A DNA stretch of 64,000 nt from an uncultured Eubacteriales bacterium (GTDB taxonomy: Bacteria; Bacillota; Clostridia; Oscillospirales; Oscillospiraceae): NCBI GenBank assembly GCA_900543625.1, contig UQSF01000011.1:1-64000 (forward strand), in the 5' to 3' direction. The notes below the pieces were generated by a model that did not search any database, was not told where the DNA came from, and saw only the letters and a list, made by a program, of their open reading frames with translations. Both the position numbers and the translations under genes were made by a program. Numbering within the stretch: the stretch's first letter is position 1; every line of letters begins with the position of its first letter. Below are positions 5,477-13,801 of the stretch, piece by piece.

Positions 5477-8067
5477 ACGCTGATAAATTCACCCAAAAGA
5501 CAATTGAAACCATCCAGACCGCGCAGAGCATGGCGCAGGAAAACGGCAACCAGTATCTCACGCCGGAGCACCTGCTCTATGCGCTCATCGACGCCGACGG
5601 CGGCCTGATCGGCACCTTGCTCGGCCGCATGGGCGTGGACTGCAACGCCGTGCTCAGTGAGCTCGACACCGCTATCGACCGGCTGCCGAAGGTCTCCGGC
5701 GGCAGCGGCGAGGTGTACGCCTCGCCCGAGACGGGCAAGATCTTCAATTTTGCCGAGCGCGAGGCCAAAAACGGCGGCGACGCCTATGTCTCCGTCGAGC
5801 ACCTGATGCTCGGCATCTTCGCCAACGAGACTGCCGACATCAAGCGCATCTTCAGCGCCCACGGCATCACGAAGGCGGGCTTTGCGGCGGAGCTGAAAAA
5901 GGTCAAGACCGGCCCCGTCACGAGCGACAACCCCGAGGACACCTATGACGCACTCAAAAAGTACGGCACCGATCTCGTCGAGCGTGCCCGCGAGGGCAAG
6001 ATGGACCCGGTCATCGGCCGCGATCAGGAGATCCGCAACGTCATCCGCATCCTCTCGCGCAAAACGAAAAATAACCCCGTGCTCATCGGTGAGCCGGGCG
6101 TCGGCAAGACGGCCATCGCCGAAGGTCTGGCGCAGCGCATCGTGCGCGGCGACGTGCCCGAGGGACTGAAAGACAAGACCATCTTCTCGCTCGATATGGG
6201 CGCGCTGGTCGCGGGCGCAAAGTACCGCGGCGAATTTGAGGAGCGGCTCAAGGCCGTGCTCGAAGAGGTGCGCAAGAGCGAGGGGCGCATCCTGCTGTTC
6301 ATCGACGAGCTGCACACCATCGTTGGCGCGGGCAAGACCGAGGGCAGCATGGACGCGGGCAACCTCCTCAAGCCGATGCTCGCCCGCGGCGAGCTGCACT
6401 GCATCGGTGCGACCACGCTTGACGAGTACCGCAAGTATATCGAAAAGGACGCCGCGCTCGAGCGCCGCTTCCAGCCCGTTCAGGTCGATGAGCCGACGGT
6501 GGAGGATACCATCTCCATCCTCCGCGGCCTGAAAGAGCGCTATGAGATCTTCCACGGCGTGCGCATCCACGACAACGCGCTTGTCGCGGCGGCCACGCTC
6601 TCCAACCGCTATATCACCGACCGTTTCCTGCCGGATAAGGCCATCGACCTCGTCGATGAGGCCTGCGCCATGATCCGCACGGAGATCGACTCCATGCCGT
6701 CGGCGCTCGACGATCTGCGCCGCCGCATCATGCAGATGGAGATCGAGGAGATGGCGCTCAAGAAGGAGGACGATCAGCTCTCGCGCGACCGGCTCGCCAA
6801 GCTCACGCAGGAGCTCGCCGAGCTCAAGGACAGCTTCAACGAGCAGAAGGCGCGCTGGGAGTCCGAGAAAAACAGCGTCGAGGAGGTCAAGTCCCTCAAG
6901 GCGGACATCGACCGCCTGCACGCCGAGATCGAAGAGGCGCAGCGCAATTATGAGTATGAAAAGGCCGCGCGCCTGCAGTACTCCGACCTGCCGAGCCTTG
7001 AAAAGAAGCTCAGCGAGGCCGAGGCCGCAGCCGAGCGCCGCAAGAGCGACAACTCCCTCGTGCACGACACCGTGACCGAGGAGGAGATCGCCGGCATCGT
7101 CGCCAAGTGGACGGGCATTCCGGTGGCAAAGCTCATGGAGGGCGAGCGCGAGAAGCTGCTGCACCTCGACGAAGTGCTGCACCGCCGCCTGATCGGTCAG
7201 GACGAGGCCGTGGAGAAGGTCTGCGAGGCCATCCAGCGCTCGCGCGCCGGCATCAGCGACCCGAACCGTCCGATTGGCTCGTTCCTGTTCCTCGGTCCGA
7301 CGGGCGTCGGCAAGACGGAGCTTGCCAAGGCGCTGGCCGAGAGCCTGTTTGACGATGAGCGCAGCATGGTGCGCATCGACATGACCGAGTACATGGAGAA
7401 ATTCTCCGTCTCGCGCCTGATCGGCGCGCCTCCCGGATACGTCGGCTACGACGAGGGCGGCCAGCTCACCGAGGCCGTGCGCCGCAAGCCGTACTCCGTC
7501 GTGCTGTTCGATGAGGTCGAAAAGGCGCACCCGGATGTGTTCAACATCCTGCTGCAGATCCTCGACGATGGCCGCATCACGGACAGTCAGGGCCGCACGG
7601 TGGACTTCAAGAACACGATCATCATCCTCACGTCGAACCTCGGCAGCCAGTACCTGCTCGACGGCATCGGCCCGGACGGCGAGATTACCGCGGACGCGCG
7701 CGAGCACGTGCAGGGTGAGCTGCGCCGCGCCTTCCGGCCGGAGTTCCTCAACCGTCTGGACGAGATCCTCATGTTCCGTCCGCTCACGCGCGACAACCTG
7801 TCGCACATCATCGACAACCTCATCGCCGCCCTGCGCAGCCGCCTGGCTGACCGCACGCTGAACCTTGAGATGACCGACGCCGCCAAGGCGCTCGTCATCG
7901 AAAACGGGTATGACCCGGTCTACGGTGCGCGTCCGCTCAAGCGCTACCTGCAGAGCCACGCCGAGACGCTCATTGCCCGCACCATCCTCTCCGGTGACCT
8001 GCACGCCGGCGACACGCTCGTCGTGGACGCCGACAACGGCGCGCTCGTCTGCCGCGTGAAGGCATAA
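5473..8067 (+). CDS. clpB: ATP-dependent chaperone ClpB (Hsp100 disaggregase)
   Basis: At 864 residues this is a full-length ClpB, the cytosolic hexameric machine that pulls apart protein aggregates with DnaK. Order: Clp N-domain (~1-140), AAA-1 with Walker A GEPGVGKT (~205), the long coiled-coil middle domain (~405-525) that separates ClpB from ClpA/ClpC, AAA-2 with Walker A GPTGVGKT (~608), and the C-terminal D2-small domain. The substrate-loop tyrosine is in GAPPGYVGYDEGG. Start ATG 5473 overlaps the stop of a short leader frame. No CIRCE or CtsR-type operator is apparent upstream. Confidence 0.97.
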   Translation: MNADKFTQKTIETIQTAQSMAQENGNQYLTPEHLLYALIDADGGLIGTLLGRMGVDCNAVLSELDTAIDRLPKVSGGSGEVYASPETGKIFNFAEREAKNGGDAYVSVEHLMLGIFANETADIKRIFSAHGITKAGFAAELKKVKTGPVTSDNPEDTYDALKKYGTDLVERAREGKMDPVIGRDQEIRNVIRILSRKTKNNPVLIGEPGVGKTAIAEGLAQRIVRGDVPEGLKDKTIFSLDMGALVAGAKYRGEFEERLKAVLEEVRKSEGRILLFIDELHTIVGAGKTEGSMDAGNLLKPMLARGELHCIGATTLDEYRKYIEKDAALERRFQPVQVDEPTVEDTISILRGLKERYEIFHGVRIHDNALVAAATLSNRYITDRFLPDKAIDLVDEACAMIRTEIDSMPSALDDLRRRIMQMEIEEMALKKEDDQLSRDRLAKLTQELAELKDSFNEQKARWESEKNSVEEVKSLKADIDRLHAEIEEAQRNYEYEKAARLQYSDLPSLEKKLSEAEAAAERRKSDNSLVHDTVTEEEIAGIVAKWTGIPVAKLMEGEREKLLHLDEVLHRRLIGQDEAVEKVCEAIQRSRAGISDPNRPIGSFLFLGPTGVGKTELAKALAESLFDDERSMVRIDMTEYMEKFSVSRLIGAPPGYVGYDEGGQLTEAVRRKPYSVVLFDEVEKAHPDVFNILLQILDDGRITDSQGRTVDFKNTIIILTSNLGSQYLLDGIGPDGEITADAREHVQGELRRAFRPEFLNRLDEILMFRPLTRDNLSHIIDNLIAALRSRLADRTLNLEMTDAAKALVIENGYDPVYGARPLKRYLQSHAETLIARTILSGDLHAGDTLVVDADNGALVCRVKA

Positions 8068-8086
8068 GGCATAAGGCATAAAAATG

Positions 8087-8131
8087 ACCCCATGGGTCTG
8101 TGCATACTGCACAGGCTCATGGGGTTTTTCG
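8087..8131. terminator. Bidirectional terminator between clpB and the VanZ-like gene
   Basis: ACCCCATG..CTGTGCA pairs with TGCACAG..CATGGGGT, followed by TTTTTC on the plus strand and with AAAAATG before it. It sits between convergent genes and overlaps the last codons of the minus-strand gene. Confidence 0.75.
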
Positions 8132-8551
8132 TTGTTTCGGGCGCTTGCGGCACAGGAAAAAGATCAGCAGCGTCAGCAGCGCGCCGGTGAGATAGCCCGC
8201 CGTGTCGAGCCAGACGTCCGTGATCTGTCCGCTGCGGCCGGGGACGAAGAGCTGGATTGTCTCGTCGCACAGCGCGGCGAACGTGCCGGGCAGCAGCGCA
8301 GCCGGCCATGAAAAGCGCGTCCCCGTGCGCAGCGCGGCGGCGGTGAACACGCCGAGGAGTGCATACTCGCCGAAGTGCGCGCATTTGCGCAGGATGTGGT
8401 CGGTCATGTGCGGCAGGAGCCGCTGCACCACGGTCAGCAGCGCGCCGCTCTCGGCGCCGCTGTGCACGGCGGGCATACACGATTGCCCCCAGATGACCAG
8501 CAGCCATGCCCCGGCACAGACGGTCAGGATGCGGTCGGTGCGGCGATTCAT
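8117..8551 (-). CDS. VanZ-like membrane protein
   Basis: The 144-residue product matches the VanZ-like family: several hydrophobic segments and the conserved stretch KCAHFGEYALLGV, then CDETIQLFVPGRSGQITDVWLDTAGYL in two parts. VanZ of Enterococcus gives low-level teicoplanin resistance, but most homologues have no known role. Its ATG overlaps the thymidine kinase stop codon (ATGA), so the two are translationally coupled. The start at 8551 is preceded by AAGGAAGCGG. A second VanZ-like gene lies at 49680. Confidence 0.85.
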   Translation of the reverse strand: MNRRTDRILTVCAGAWLLVIWGQSCMPAVHSGAESGALLTVVQRLLPHMTDHILRKCAHFGEYALLGVFTAAALRTGTRFSWPAALLPGTFAALCDETIQLFVPGRSGQITDVWLDTAGYLTGALLTLLIFFLCRKRPKQRKTP

Positions 8552-9138
8552 GCTTTTTCCGCTTCCTTCTGCGCGCGGATCTTGTCCACCCAGCACTTGT
8601 GGCACATGGCGACGTAGCTGTCGTTGCCGCCGAGCAGGATCTGTCCGCCCTCGGTGATGACGCGGCCGTGCTCGTCGATGCGGGCGTTGACGGTCGCCTT
8701 GCGGCCGCAGGCACACACGGTCTTGATCTCCGTGATGGAATCGGCCAGCTCCATGAGCCGCCGTGCGCCGGGGAAAAAGTGCGTGAGAAAATCCGTCCGC
8801 AGACCGAAGCACAGCACGGGGATGTTCTGCTCGTCGACGATGCGGCGCAGCTGGTCGATCTGCTCCGGGGAGAAAAACTGCGCCTCGTCGGCGATGATGA
8901 CGTCGGCGTGCCCGGCACGGGCAAACGTGTCCGCGATGTCCTCGTCCGGACGGATGACCTGCGCCTCGCGCTGCAGACCGATGCGCGAGCGGATGATGTT
9001 CGCCCCGTCGCGGTCGTCGACCGAGGGCTTGATGAGCCAGACGGTCATGCCGAGCTCCTCATAGTTGAACTGCGTGATGAGCGCCTGCGCGGACTTCGAC
9101 GAGCCCATGGCGCCGTATTTGAAGTAGAGTTTGGCCAT
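8548..9138 (-). CDS. tdk: Thymidine kinase (type II)
   Basis: This 196-residue cytosolic enzyme phosphorylates thymidine with ATP for pyrimidine salvage. The P-loop is GAMGSSKS (~9-16). The DEAQFF motif carries the catalytic acid region, and the zinc-binding lasso is visible as CACG and CHKC pairs. Length is normal for the family. It follows uridine kinase with no gap, and its ribosome site AAGGAGCGGGA lies within the end of udk. The set fits the nucleoside transporter and phosphorylase encoded next door. Confidence 0.96.
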   Translation of the reverse strand: MAKLYFKYGAMGSSKSAQALITQFNYEELGMTVWLIKPSVDDRDGANIIRSRIGLQREAQVIRPDEDIADTFARAGHADVIIADEAQFFSPEQIDQLRRIVDEQNIPVLCFGLRTDFLTHFFPGARRLMELADSITEIKTVCACGRKATVNARIDEHGRVITEGGQILLGGNDSYVAMCHKCWVDKIRAQKEAEKA

Positions 9139-9768
9139 TTAATCCCGCTCCTTTACGTAGGCCCGGATGCGCTCCATGACGAAATCGAGCGCCACCTGAT
9201 TGTGCCCGCCCTCGGGGATGATGATGTCGGCATAGCGCTTGGACGGCTCGACGAACATCTCGTGCATGGGCTTGACCGTGGTCAGATACTGCGTCACGAT
9301 CGACTCCAGATCGCGGCCGCGGTCGCGCACATCGCGCACGATGCGCCGCAGGATGCGCACATCGGCGTCGGTGTCGGTGTCGACGAAGATCTTGATGTCC
9401 AGCCGTTCGCGCAGCGCGGGCTCGGCAAAGATGAGGATGCCCTCGACGACGACGACCTTGGCCGGGACGACCGTGATCGTTTCGGCGGCGCGGTTGTGCA
9501 CCGTGTAGTCATACGTCGGGCACGCGACCGGCTGCCCGGCGCGCAGCGCGTCGAGATGCTGCACGAGCAGCGGCGTGTCGAACGCGTTCGGGTGGTCATA
9601 ATTGAGCTTCTTGCGCTCGTCAAAGGGGATGTCGTCGTGCCGCTTATAGTAGTTGTCGTGATACAGCACGCTCACATCGCCGCCGAATTCGTCGAGGATG
9701 CGCCGCGTGATGGTGGTCTTGCCGCTGCCGGTACCGCCGGCAATGCCGATCGTGATGACGTCGCTCAT
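9139..9768 (-). CDS. udk: Uridine kinase
   Basis: The 209-residue enzyme converts uridine or cytidine to UMP or CMP with ATP or GTP. The Walker A motif GGTGSGKTT is at ~11-19, followed by HDNYYK and YDYTVHNR, and the VVVEGILIF strand of the PRK/UDK fold. Full family length. It is the first gene of a udk-tdk-vanZ operon read from a promoter that lies back to back with that of deoD. Confidence 0.96.
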   Translation of the reverse strand: MSDVITIGIAGGTGSGKTTITRRILDEFGGDVSVLYHDNYYKRHDDIPFDERKKLNYDHPNAFDTPLLVQHLDALRAGQPVACPTYDYTVHNRAAETITVVPAKVVVVEGILIFAEPALRERLDIKIFVDTDTDADVRILRRIVRDVRDRGRDLESIVTQYLTTVKPMHEMFVEPSKRYADIIIPEGGHNQVALDFVMERIRAYVKERD

Positions 9769-9803
9769 GGTGCCGCCTCCCGTGGGTCAGTTTTTTCCCC
9801 AAC

Positions 9804-9832
9804 ATTCTACCACACGCGCGGGGGCGTTGCAA
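9804..9832 (-). promoter_or_regulatory. Promoter of the udk-tdk-vanZ operon
   Basis: On the minus strand: TTGCAA (9827-9832), 17 bases, TAGAAT (9804-9809). Its -35 element is one base from the -35 of the divergent deoD promoter, so one regulator or RNA polymerase could affect both. Confidence 0.65.
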
Positions 9833-9833
9833 T

Positions 9834-9862
9834 TTGACTTTTGCCTTTTTTGCGGTTAAAAT
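9834..9862 (+). promoter_or_regulatory. Promoter of the purine nucleoside phosphorylase gene
   Basis: TTGACT (9834-9839), 17 bases, TAAAAT (9857-9862). Divergent to the udk promoter. Confidence 0.65.
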
Positions 9863-9922
9863 GTAACTGTCCGCGCCGCTGCGGCCGGATCTGAAAAATC
9901 TGAGATAAACGGAGGTATCCTT

Positions 9923-10648
9923 ATGCCTGTTCCTACGCCGCATATTGAAGCCAAAGCCGGTCAGATCGCCAAGACCGTGCTCATGCCCGGTGACCCGCTG
10001 CGCTCGAAGTTCATCGCCGAGACCTTCCTTGAAAATCCCGTGCTCGTCAACAACGTCCGCGGCGTGCAGGGCTACACCGGCACGTGGAAGGGCGTGCCCG
10101 TGACCGTGATGGCCTCCGGCATGGGTATCCCGTCGATCGGCATCTACAGCTGGGAGCTGTATAATTTCTACGATGTGGACAACATCATCCGCGTCGGCTC
10201 TGCCGGTGCGCTCGCCGACGATCTGAAGCTGATGGACGTCGTCGCCGGTGCGGGCGCGTGCACGGACTCCAACTTCGCGCACCAGTTCGGCATCAACGGC
10301 ACGTTCGCCCCCATCGCGGACTATACGCTGCTCAGTCAGGCCGTCGCCGCGGCGGCAGCCAACGGCGTCGCGCTGCGCGTGGGCAATGTGCTCTCGTCGG
10401 ACAACTTCTATGACGACGGCAGCGACGGTCCCGACCAGTGGAAGAAGATGGGCGTGCTCGCCGTCGAGATGGAGGCCGCCGGCCTGTACATGAACGCCGC
10501 CCGCGCCGGAAAGCGCGCGCTTGGCCTGTTCACGATCTCCGACCACATCTACCGCGCCGAGGAGCTCAGCTCCGAGCAGCGGCAAAACTCCTTCGTGCAG
10601 ATGATCACGATCGCGCTAGACACCGCCGTCAACATGGCAAATCTCTGA
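9923..10648 (+). CDS. deoD: Purine nucleoside phosphorylase, DeoD type
   Basis: The 241-residue enzyme of the NP-I family splits (deoxy)inosine, guanosine or adenosine with phosphate. Family marks are MPGDPLRSKF near the N-terminus, RVGSAGAL, SDNFYDD and the substrate-binding VEMEAAGLY. The short length and these motifs point to the hexameric DeoD form rather than the trimeric type. ATG 9923 follows CGGAGG. It lies between the pyrimidine kinases and a nucleoside ABC transporter, so imported nucleosides are probably its substrate. Confidence 0.95.
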   Translation: MPVPTPHIEAKAGQIAKTVLMPGDPLRSKFIAETFLENPVLVNNVRGVQGYTGTWKGVPVTVMASGMGIPSIGIYSWELYNFYDVDNIIRVGSAGALADDLKLMDVVAGAGACTDSNFAHQFGINGTFAPIADYTLLSQAVAAAAANGVALRVGNVLSSDNFYDDGSDGPDQWKKMGVLAVEMEAAGLYMNAARAGKRALGLFTISDHIYRAEELSSEQRQNSFVQMITIALDTAVNMANL

Positions 10649-10653
10649 CGCAA

Positions 10654-10686
10654 CGTCACCTGTCCGCTTCCGGCGGACGGGTGACG
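10654..10686 (+). terminator. Terminator after deoD
   Basis: CGTCACCTGTCCGC/GCGGACGGGTGACG hairpin followed by CTTTTG; the T-tract is short. Confidence 0.65.
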
Positions 10687-10727
10687 CTTTTGTTTATAAA
10701 AACGTTATATTTTCGAAACAAATGGGA

Positions 10728-10756
10728 TTGCCTGTGATTCGCGTCCGTGTTATACT
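10728..10756 (+). promoter_or_regulatory. Promoter of the BMP lipoprotein gene
   Basis: TTGCCT (10728-10733), 17 bases, TATACT (10751-10756). A 72-base leader precedes the ATG. No purine riboswitch core is seen in it. Confidence 0.65.
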
Positions 10757-10828
10757 GAAAGCGGCTGCGAGAGCACGCCAAATATCGCCTGAACATCAGG
10801 CAACACTTTATAATGGAGGAAAAATAGC

Positions 10829-12028
10829 ATGAACATGAAGAAGCTTGTTGCTCTGCTCCTTGCGCTCGTCATGGTCTTCGCGCTTTGCGCCTGCGGCGGC
10901 GACAAGGACAACGGCGGCAAAGATTCCGCTACGTACAAGGTCGCCATGATCACGGACTACGGTGACATCACCGACCAGTCCTTCAACCAGACCACGTATG
11001 AAGCCTGCAAGGCCTTCTGCACGGAAAACAACATTGAGTTCACTTACTACAAGCCCGCCGGCGACAGCACGCCGGACCGTATCGCCATGGTCGAGAAGGC
11101 CGTTGACGAGGGCTACAATGTCATCGTGATGCCCGGCTATGCCTTCGCCGGCACCATCACCGGCACGCAGGACAAGTATCCGGACGTGAAGTTCATCGCG
11201 CTCGACGTGTCCGAGTTCGACATCAACAGCTCCTTCTATAAGACCGACGACAAGGGCAATGCCACGGAAGAGCTGCTCGACGCCAACAACAAGCCGCACG
11301 TTGCCAGCAATGTCTACAGTGCGGTCTATCAGGAAGAGCTCTGCGGCTACATGGCCGGCTACGCGGCTGTGAAGCTTGGCTACACCGAGCTCGGCTTCCT
11401 CGGCGGCATGGCTGTCCCGGCTGTCCAGCGTTATGGCTACGGCTTCCTGCAGGGTGCTGACGCTGCTGCGGCTGAGCTCAAGGCCAAGGTCAACGTCAAG
11501 TACGCTTACGGCAACCAGTTCAACGGCGATCCGGACATCACCGCCGCCATGGACACCTGGTACGCCGGCGGCACGCAGGTCGTGTTCGCCTGCGGCGGCG
11601 GCATCTTCACCTCCGCTGCCGACGCTGCCAAGAAGGTCAGCGGCGCCAAGATGATCGGCGTTGACGTCGATCAGGCCGGCGTCATCAACGGCTACTCCGG
11701 CGTGGAAGACATGACCGTCACCTCCGCCATGAAGGGTCTGGCCGCCACGGTCAAGACCATGCTCACCGAGACCATCCTCAACAACAACTGGGATAAGTTC
11801 GGCGGCAAGGTCGAGAGCCTCGGCCTCGTCTCCGGCGACGATCCGGAGCTGAACTACGTGCAGATCCCGATGACCAGCACGCAGTGGGCGGACGGCAAGT
11901 TCACCCAGGCCGACTACAAGACGCTTGTGAAGGCCATGTTCGACGGCACGATCAAGGTCTCCAACGACATCACCGCGATGCCGAAGACCACGACCATCAA
12001 GGTCGAGGATCTGGGCAACCTGAAGTAA
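10829..12028 (+). CDS. bmpA: BMP-family nucleoside-binding lipoprotein
   Basis: This 399-residue substrate-binding lipoprotein has a lipobox LCAC with Cys22 after a hydrophobic signal, then an acidic linker. The mature part matches the BMP/PnrA family, which binds purine nucleosides for ABC import: ITDYGDITDQSFNQ near the start and VFACGGGIF in the second lobe. GGAGG lies upstream of ATG 10829. It is followed by its own terminator and then a separate promoter for the ATPase and permease genes, so the binding protein can be made in excess of the transporter. Confidence 0.93.
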   Translation: MNMKKLVALLLALVMVFALCACGGDKDNGGKDSATYKVAMITDYGDITDQSFNQTTYEACKAFCTENNIEFTYYKPAGDSTPDRIAMVEKAVDEGYNVIVMPGYAFAGTITGTQDKYPDVKFIALDVSEFDINSSFYKTDDKGNATEELLDANNKPHVASNVYSAVYQEELCGYMAGYAAVKLGYTELGFLGGMAVPAVQRYGYGFLQGADAAAAELKAKVNVKYAYGNQFNGDPDITAAMDTWYAGGTQVVFACGGGIFTSAADAAKKVSGAKMIGVDVDQAGVINGYSGVEDMTVTSAMKGLAATVKTMLTETILNNNWDKFGGKVESLGLVSGDDPELNYVQIPMTSTQWADGKFTQADYKTLVKAMFDGTIKVSNDITAMPKTTTIKVEDLGNLK

Positions 12029-12072
12029 GATCCTGCGGGCGCAGCCTGCAAAACAAAAACCGAATCACAGCG

Positions 12073-12107
12073 CATGGGCGCGGCAGTTTGCCGCGCCCAT
12101 GTTTTTT
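12073..12107 (+). terminator. Terminator after bmpA
   Basis: CATGGGCGCGGCA..TGCCGCGCCCATG stem followed by TTTTTT. It lies before the transporter operon promoter. Confidence 0.85.
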
Positions 12108-12163
12108 CGTGCGCACATTCGGCAGGAAATGACCGCAGCGGCACGGAAAATCCGAAAATTCCT

Positions 12164-12192
12164 TTGCTTTCACCATGACACTATAGTATACT
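12164..12192 (+). promoter_or_regulatory. Promoter of the nucleoside ABC transporter operon
   Basis: TTGCTT (12164-12169), 17 bases, TATACT (12187-12192). The -10 lies inside the palindromic ATAGTATACTAT. Confidence 0.6.
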
Positions 12193-12262
12193 ATGTGCAA
12201 ATAGATTCCGTTCCCGCTTCTGTGCGCGCGGGCTCTATGCATACGGAAGGAGGGCATTCCCT

Positions 12263-13801
12263 TTGGACACACCCTATGCCATTGAAATGCTGCACATCAC
12301 GAAGCGCTTCCCGGGCATCGTGGCCAATGACGACATCACGCTCCAGCTGCGCAAGGGGGAGATCCATGCGCTGCTCGGCGAAAACGGCGCCGGCAAGTCC
12401 ACGCTCATGTCCGTCCTGTTCGGCCTGTATCAGGCCGAGGAGGGCGAGATCCGCAAGGACGGCAAGGTCGTCTCCATCAAAAACCCGAACGATGCCAACA
12501 GCCTCGGCATCGGCATGGTGCACCAGCACTTCAAGCTGGTCGAGTGCTTCACGGTGCTGGACAATATCATCATGGGCGTCGAGCCGACGAAGCATGGCTT
12601 CCTGCAAAAGGGCGAGGCGCGCAAAAAGGTGCTCGCGCTGTCGGAGAAATACGGCCTGCAGGTCGATCCGGATGCGCGCATCGAGGACATCACCGTCGGT
12701 ATGCAGCAGCGCACCGAGATCCTCAAGATGCTCTACCGCGACAATGAGATCCTCATCTTCGACGAGCCGACCGCCGTGCTCACCCCGCAGGAGATCAGCG
12801 AGCTGATGCAGATCATGCGCGGGCTCGCGGCCGAGGGCAAGTCGATCCTGTTCATCTCGCACAAGCTGCAGGAGATCATGGCCGTGGCCGACCGCTGCAC
12901 CGTTCTGCGCAAGGGCAAGTGCATCGGCACGGTCGAGACGAAAAATACCACCGCCGAGCAGCTCTCGGCCATGATGGTCGGGCGCAGCGTCAACTTCCAC
13001 GTGGAGAAAAAGGCGGGCACGCCGGGCGACGTGCTGCTCGACGTGCAGCACCTGACGGTCGCCTCCCGGCAGCACAAGAACGACGCCGTGCACGACGTGT
13101 CGTTTCAGGTGCGCGCGGGCGAGATCGTCTGCATCGCCGGCATCGACGGCAACGGCCAGACGGAGCTGGTCTACGGCCTGACGGGGCTTGAGCCGGTCAA
13201 GGACGGGAAGATCCTGTTTTGCGGCGAGGACATCACGCATATGTCCATCCGCAAGCGCTCCCTGCTCGGCATGAGCCACATCCCCGAGGACCGGCACAAG
13301 CACGGTCTCGTGCTCGACTATCCGCTGGAGTACAACATGATCCTCCAGCGCTATTTCGAGCCCCGCTTCACCGACAAGGCGGGCTTCCTGCGCCGCAAGA
13401 ACATCCGCGCTTACGCCGAGCGCCTGATTGAGCAGTACGACGTGCGCTCCGGTCAGGGCGCGGCCACCATCGCGCGCAGTATGTCCGGCGGCAACCAGCA
13501 GAAGGCCATCATTGCCCGCGAGATCGACGACGATCCGCAGCTGCTCGTCGCCGTGCAGCCGACGCGCGGTCTCGATGTCGGCGCGATCGAATACATCCAC
13601 AAGCAGCTCGTCGCCCAGCGCGACGCCGGCAAGGCCGTGCTTCTGGTCTCGCTGGAGCTCGACGAGGTGCTCGACGTGCCGGACCGCATCCTCGTCATGT
13701 ACGAGGGGGAGATCGTCGGCGAGCTCGACCCCAAGACGACCTCGGAAAACGAGCTCGGTCTGTACATGGCCGGCGCCAAGAGAGATGAGGTGCGCGCATG
13801 A
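12263..13801 (+). CDS. Nucleoside ABC transporter, duplicated ATPase (NupO/YufO type)
   Basis: The 512-residue ATPase has two ABC domains in one chain, like RbsA and NupO. Domain 1 has Walker A GENGAGKST and Walker B LIFDEPTAVL. Domain 2 has the degenerate GIDGNGQTEL in place of Walker A and the signature MSGGNQQKA, as usual for sugar/nucleoside importers. The start is TTG 12263, with AAGGAGGG at 12247-12254. The permease gene overlaps its stop (ATGA). With bmpA and two permeases it should form a guanosine/nucleoside importer feeding the adjacent salvage enzymes. Confidence 0.93.
   Translation: MDTPYAIEMLHITKRFPGIVANDDITLQLRKGEIHALLGENGAGKSTLMSVLFGLYQAEEGEIRKDGKVVSIKNPNDANSLGIGMVHQHFKLVECFTVLDNIIMGVEPTKHGFLQKGEARKKVLALSEKYGLQVDPDARIEDITVGMQQRTEILKMLYRDNEILIFDEPTAVLTPQEISELMQIMRGLAAEGKSILFISHKLQEIMAVADRCTVLRKGKCIGTVETKNTTAEQLSAMMVGRSVNFHVEKKAGTPGDVLLDVQHLTVASRQHKNDAVHDVSFQVRAGEIVCIAGIDGNGQTELVYGLTGLEPVKDGKILFCGEDITHMSIRKRSLLGMSHIPEDRHKHGLVLDYPLEYNMILQRYFEPRFTDKAGFLRRKNIRAYAERLIEQYDVRSGQGAATIARSMSGGNQQKAIIAREIDDDPQLLVAVQPTRGLDVGAIEYIHKQLVAQRDAGKAVLLVSLELDEVLDVPDRILVMYEGEIVGELDPKTTSENELGLYMAGAKRDEVRA

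Noticed and set aside
5428..8112. An 894-codon open frame on the minus strand opposite clpB
   Set aside because: It mirrors the codons of clpB and has low-complexity composition rich in Arg, Val, Leu, His and Asp with no recognisable domain. Long antisense frames are expected in GC-rich coding DNA.
10681..10828. Purine riboswitch before bmpA (TATAA-like sequence noted)
   Set aside because: The three-way junction core and its conserved loops are absent; the sequence is explained by a promoter and short leader.
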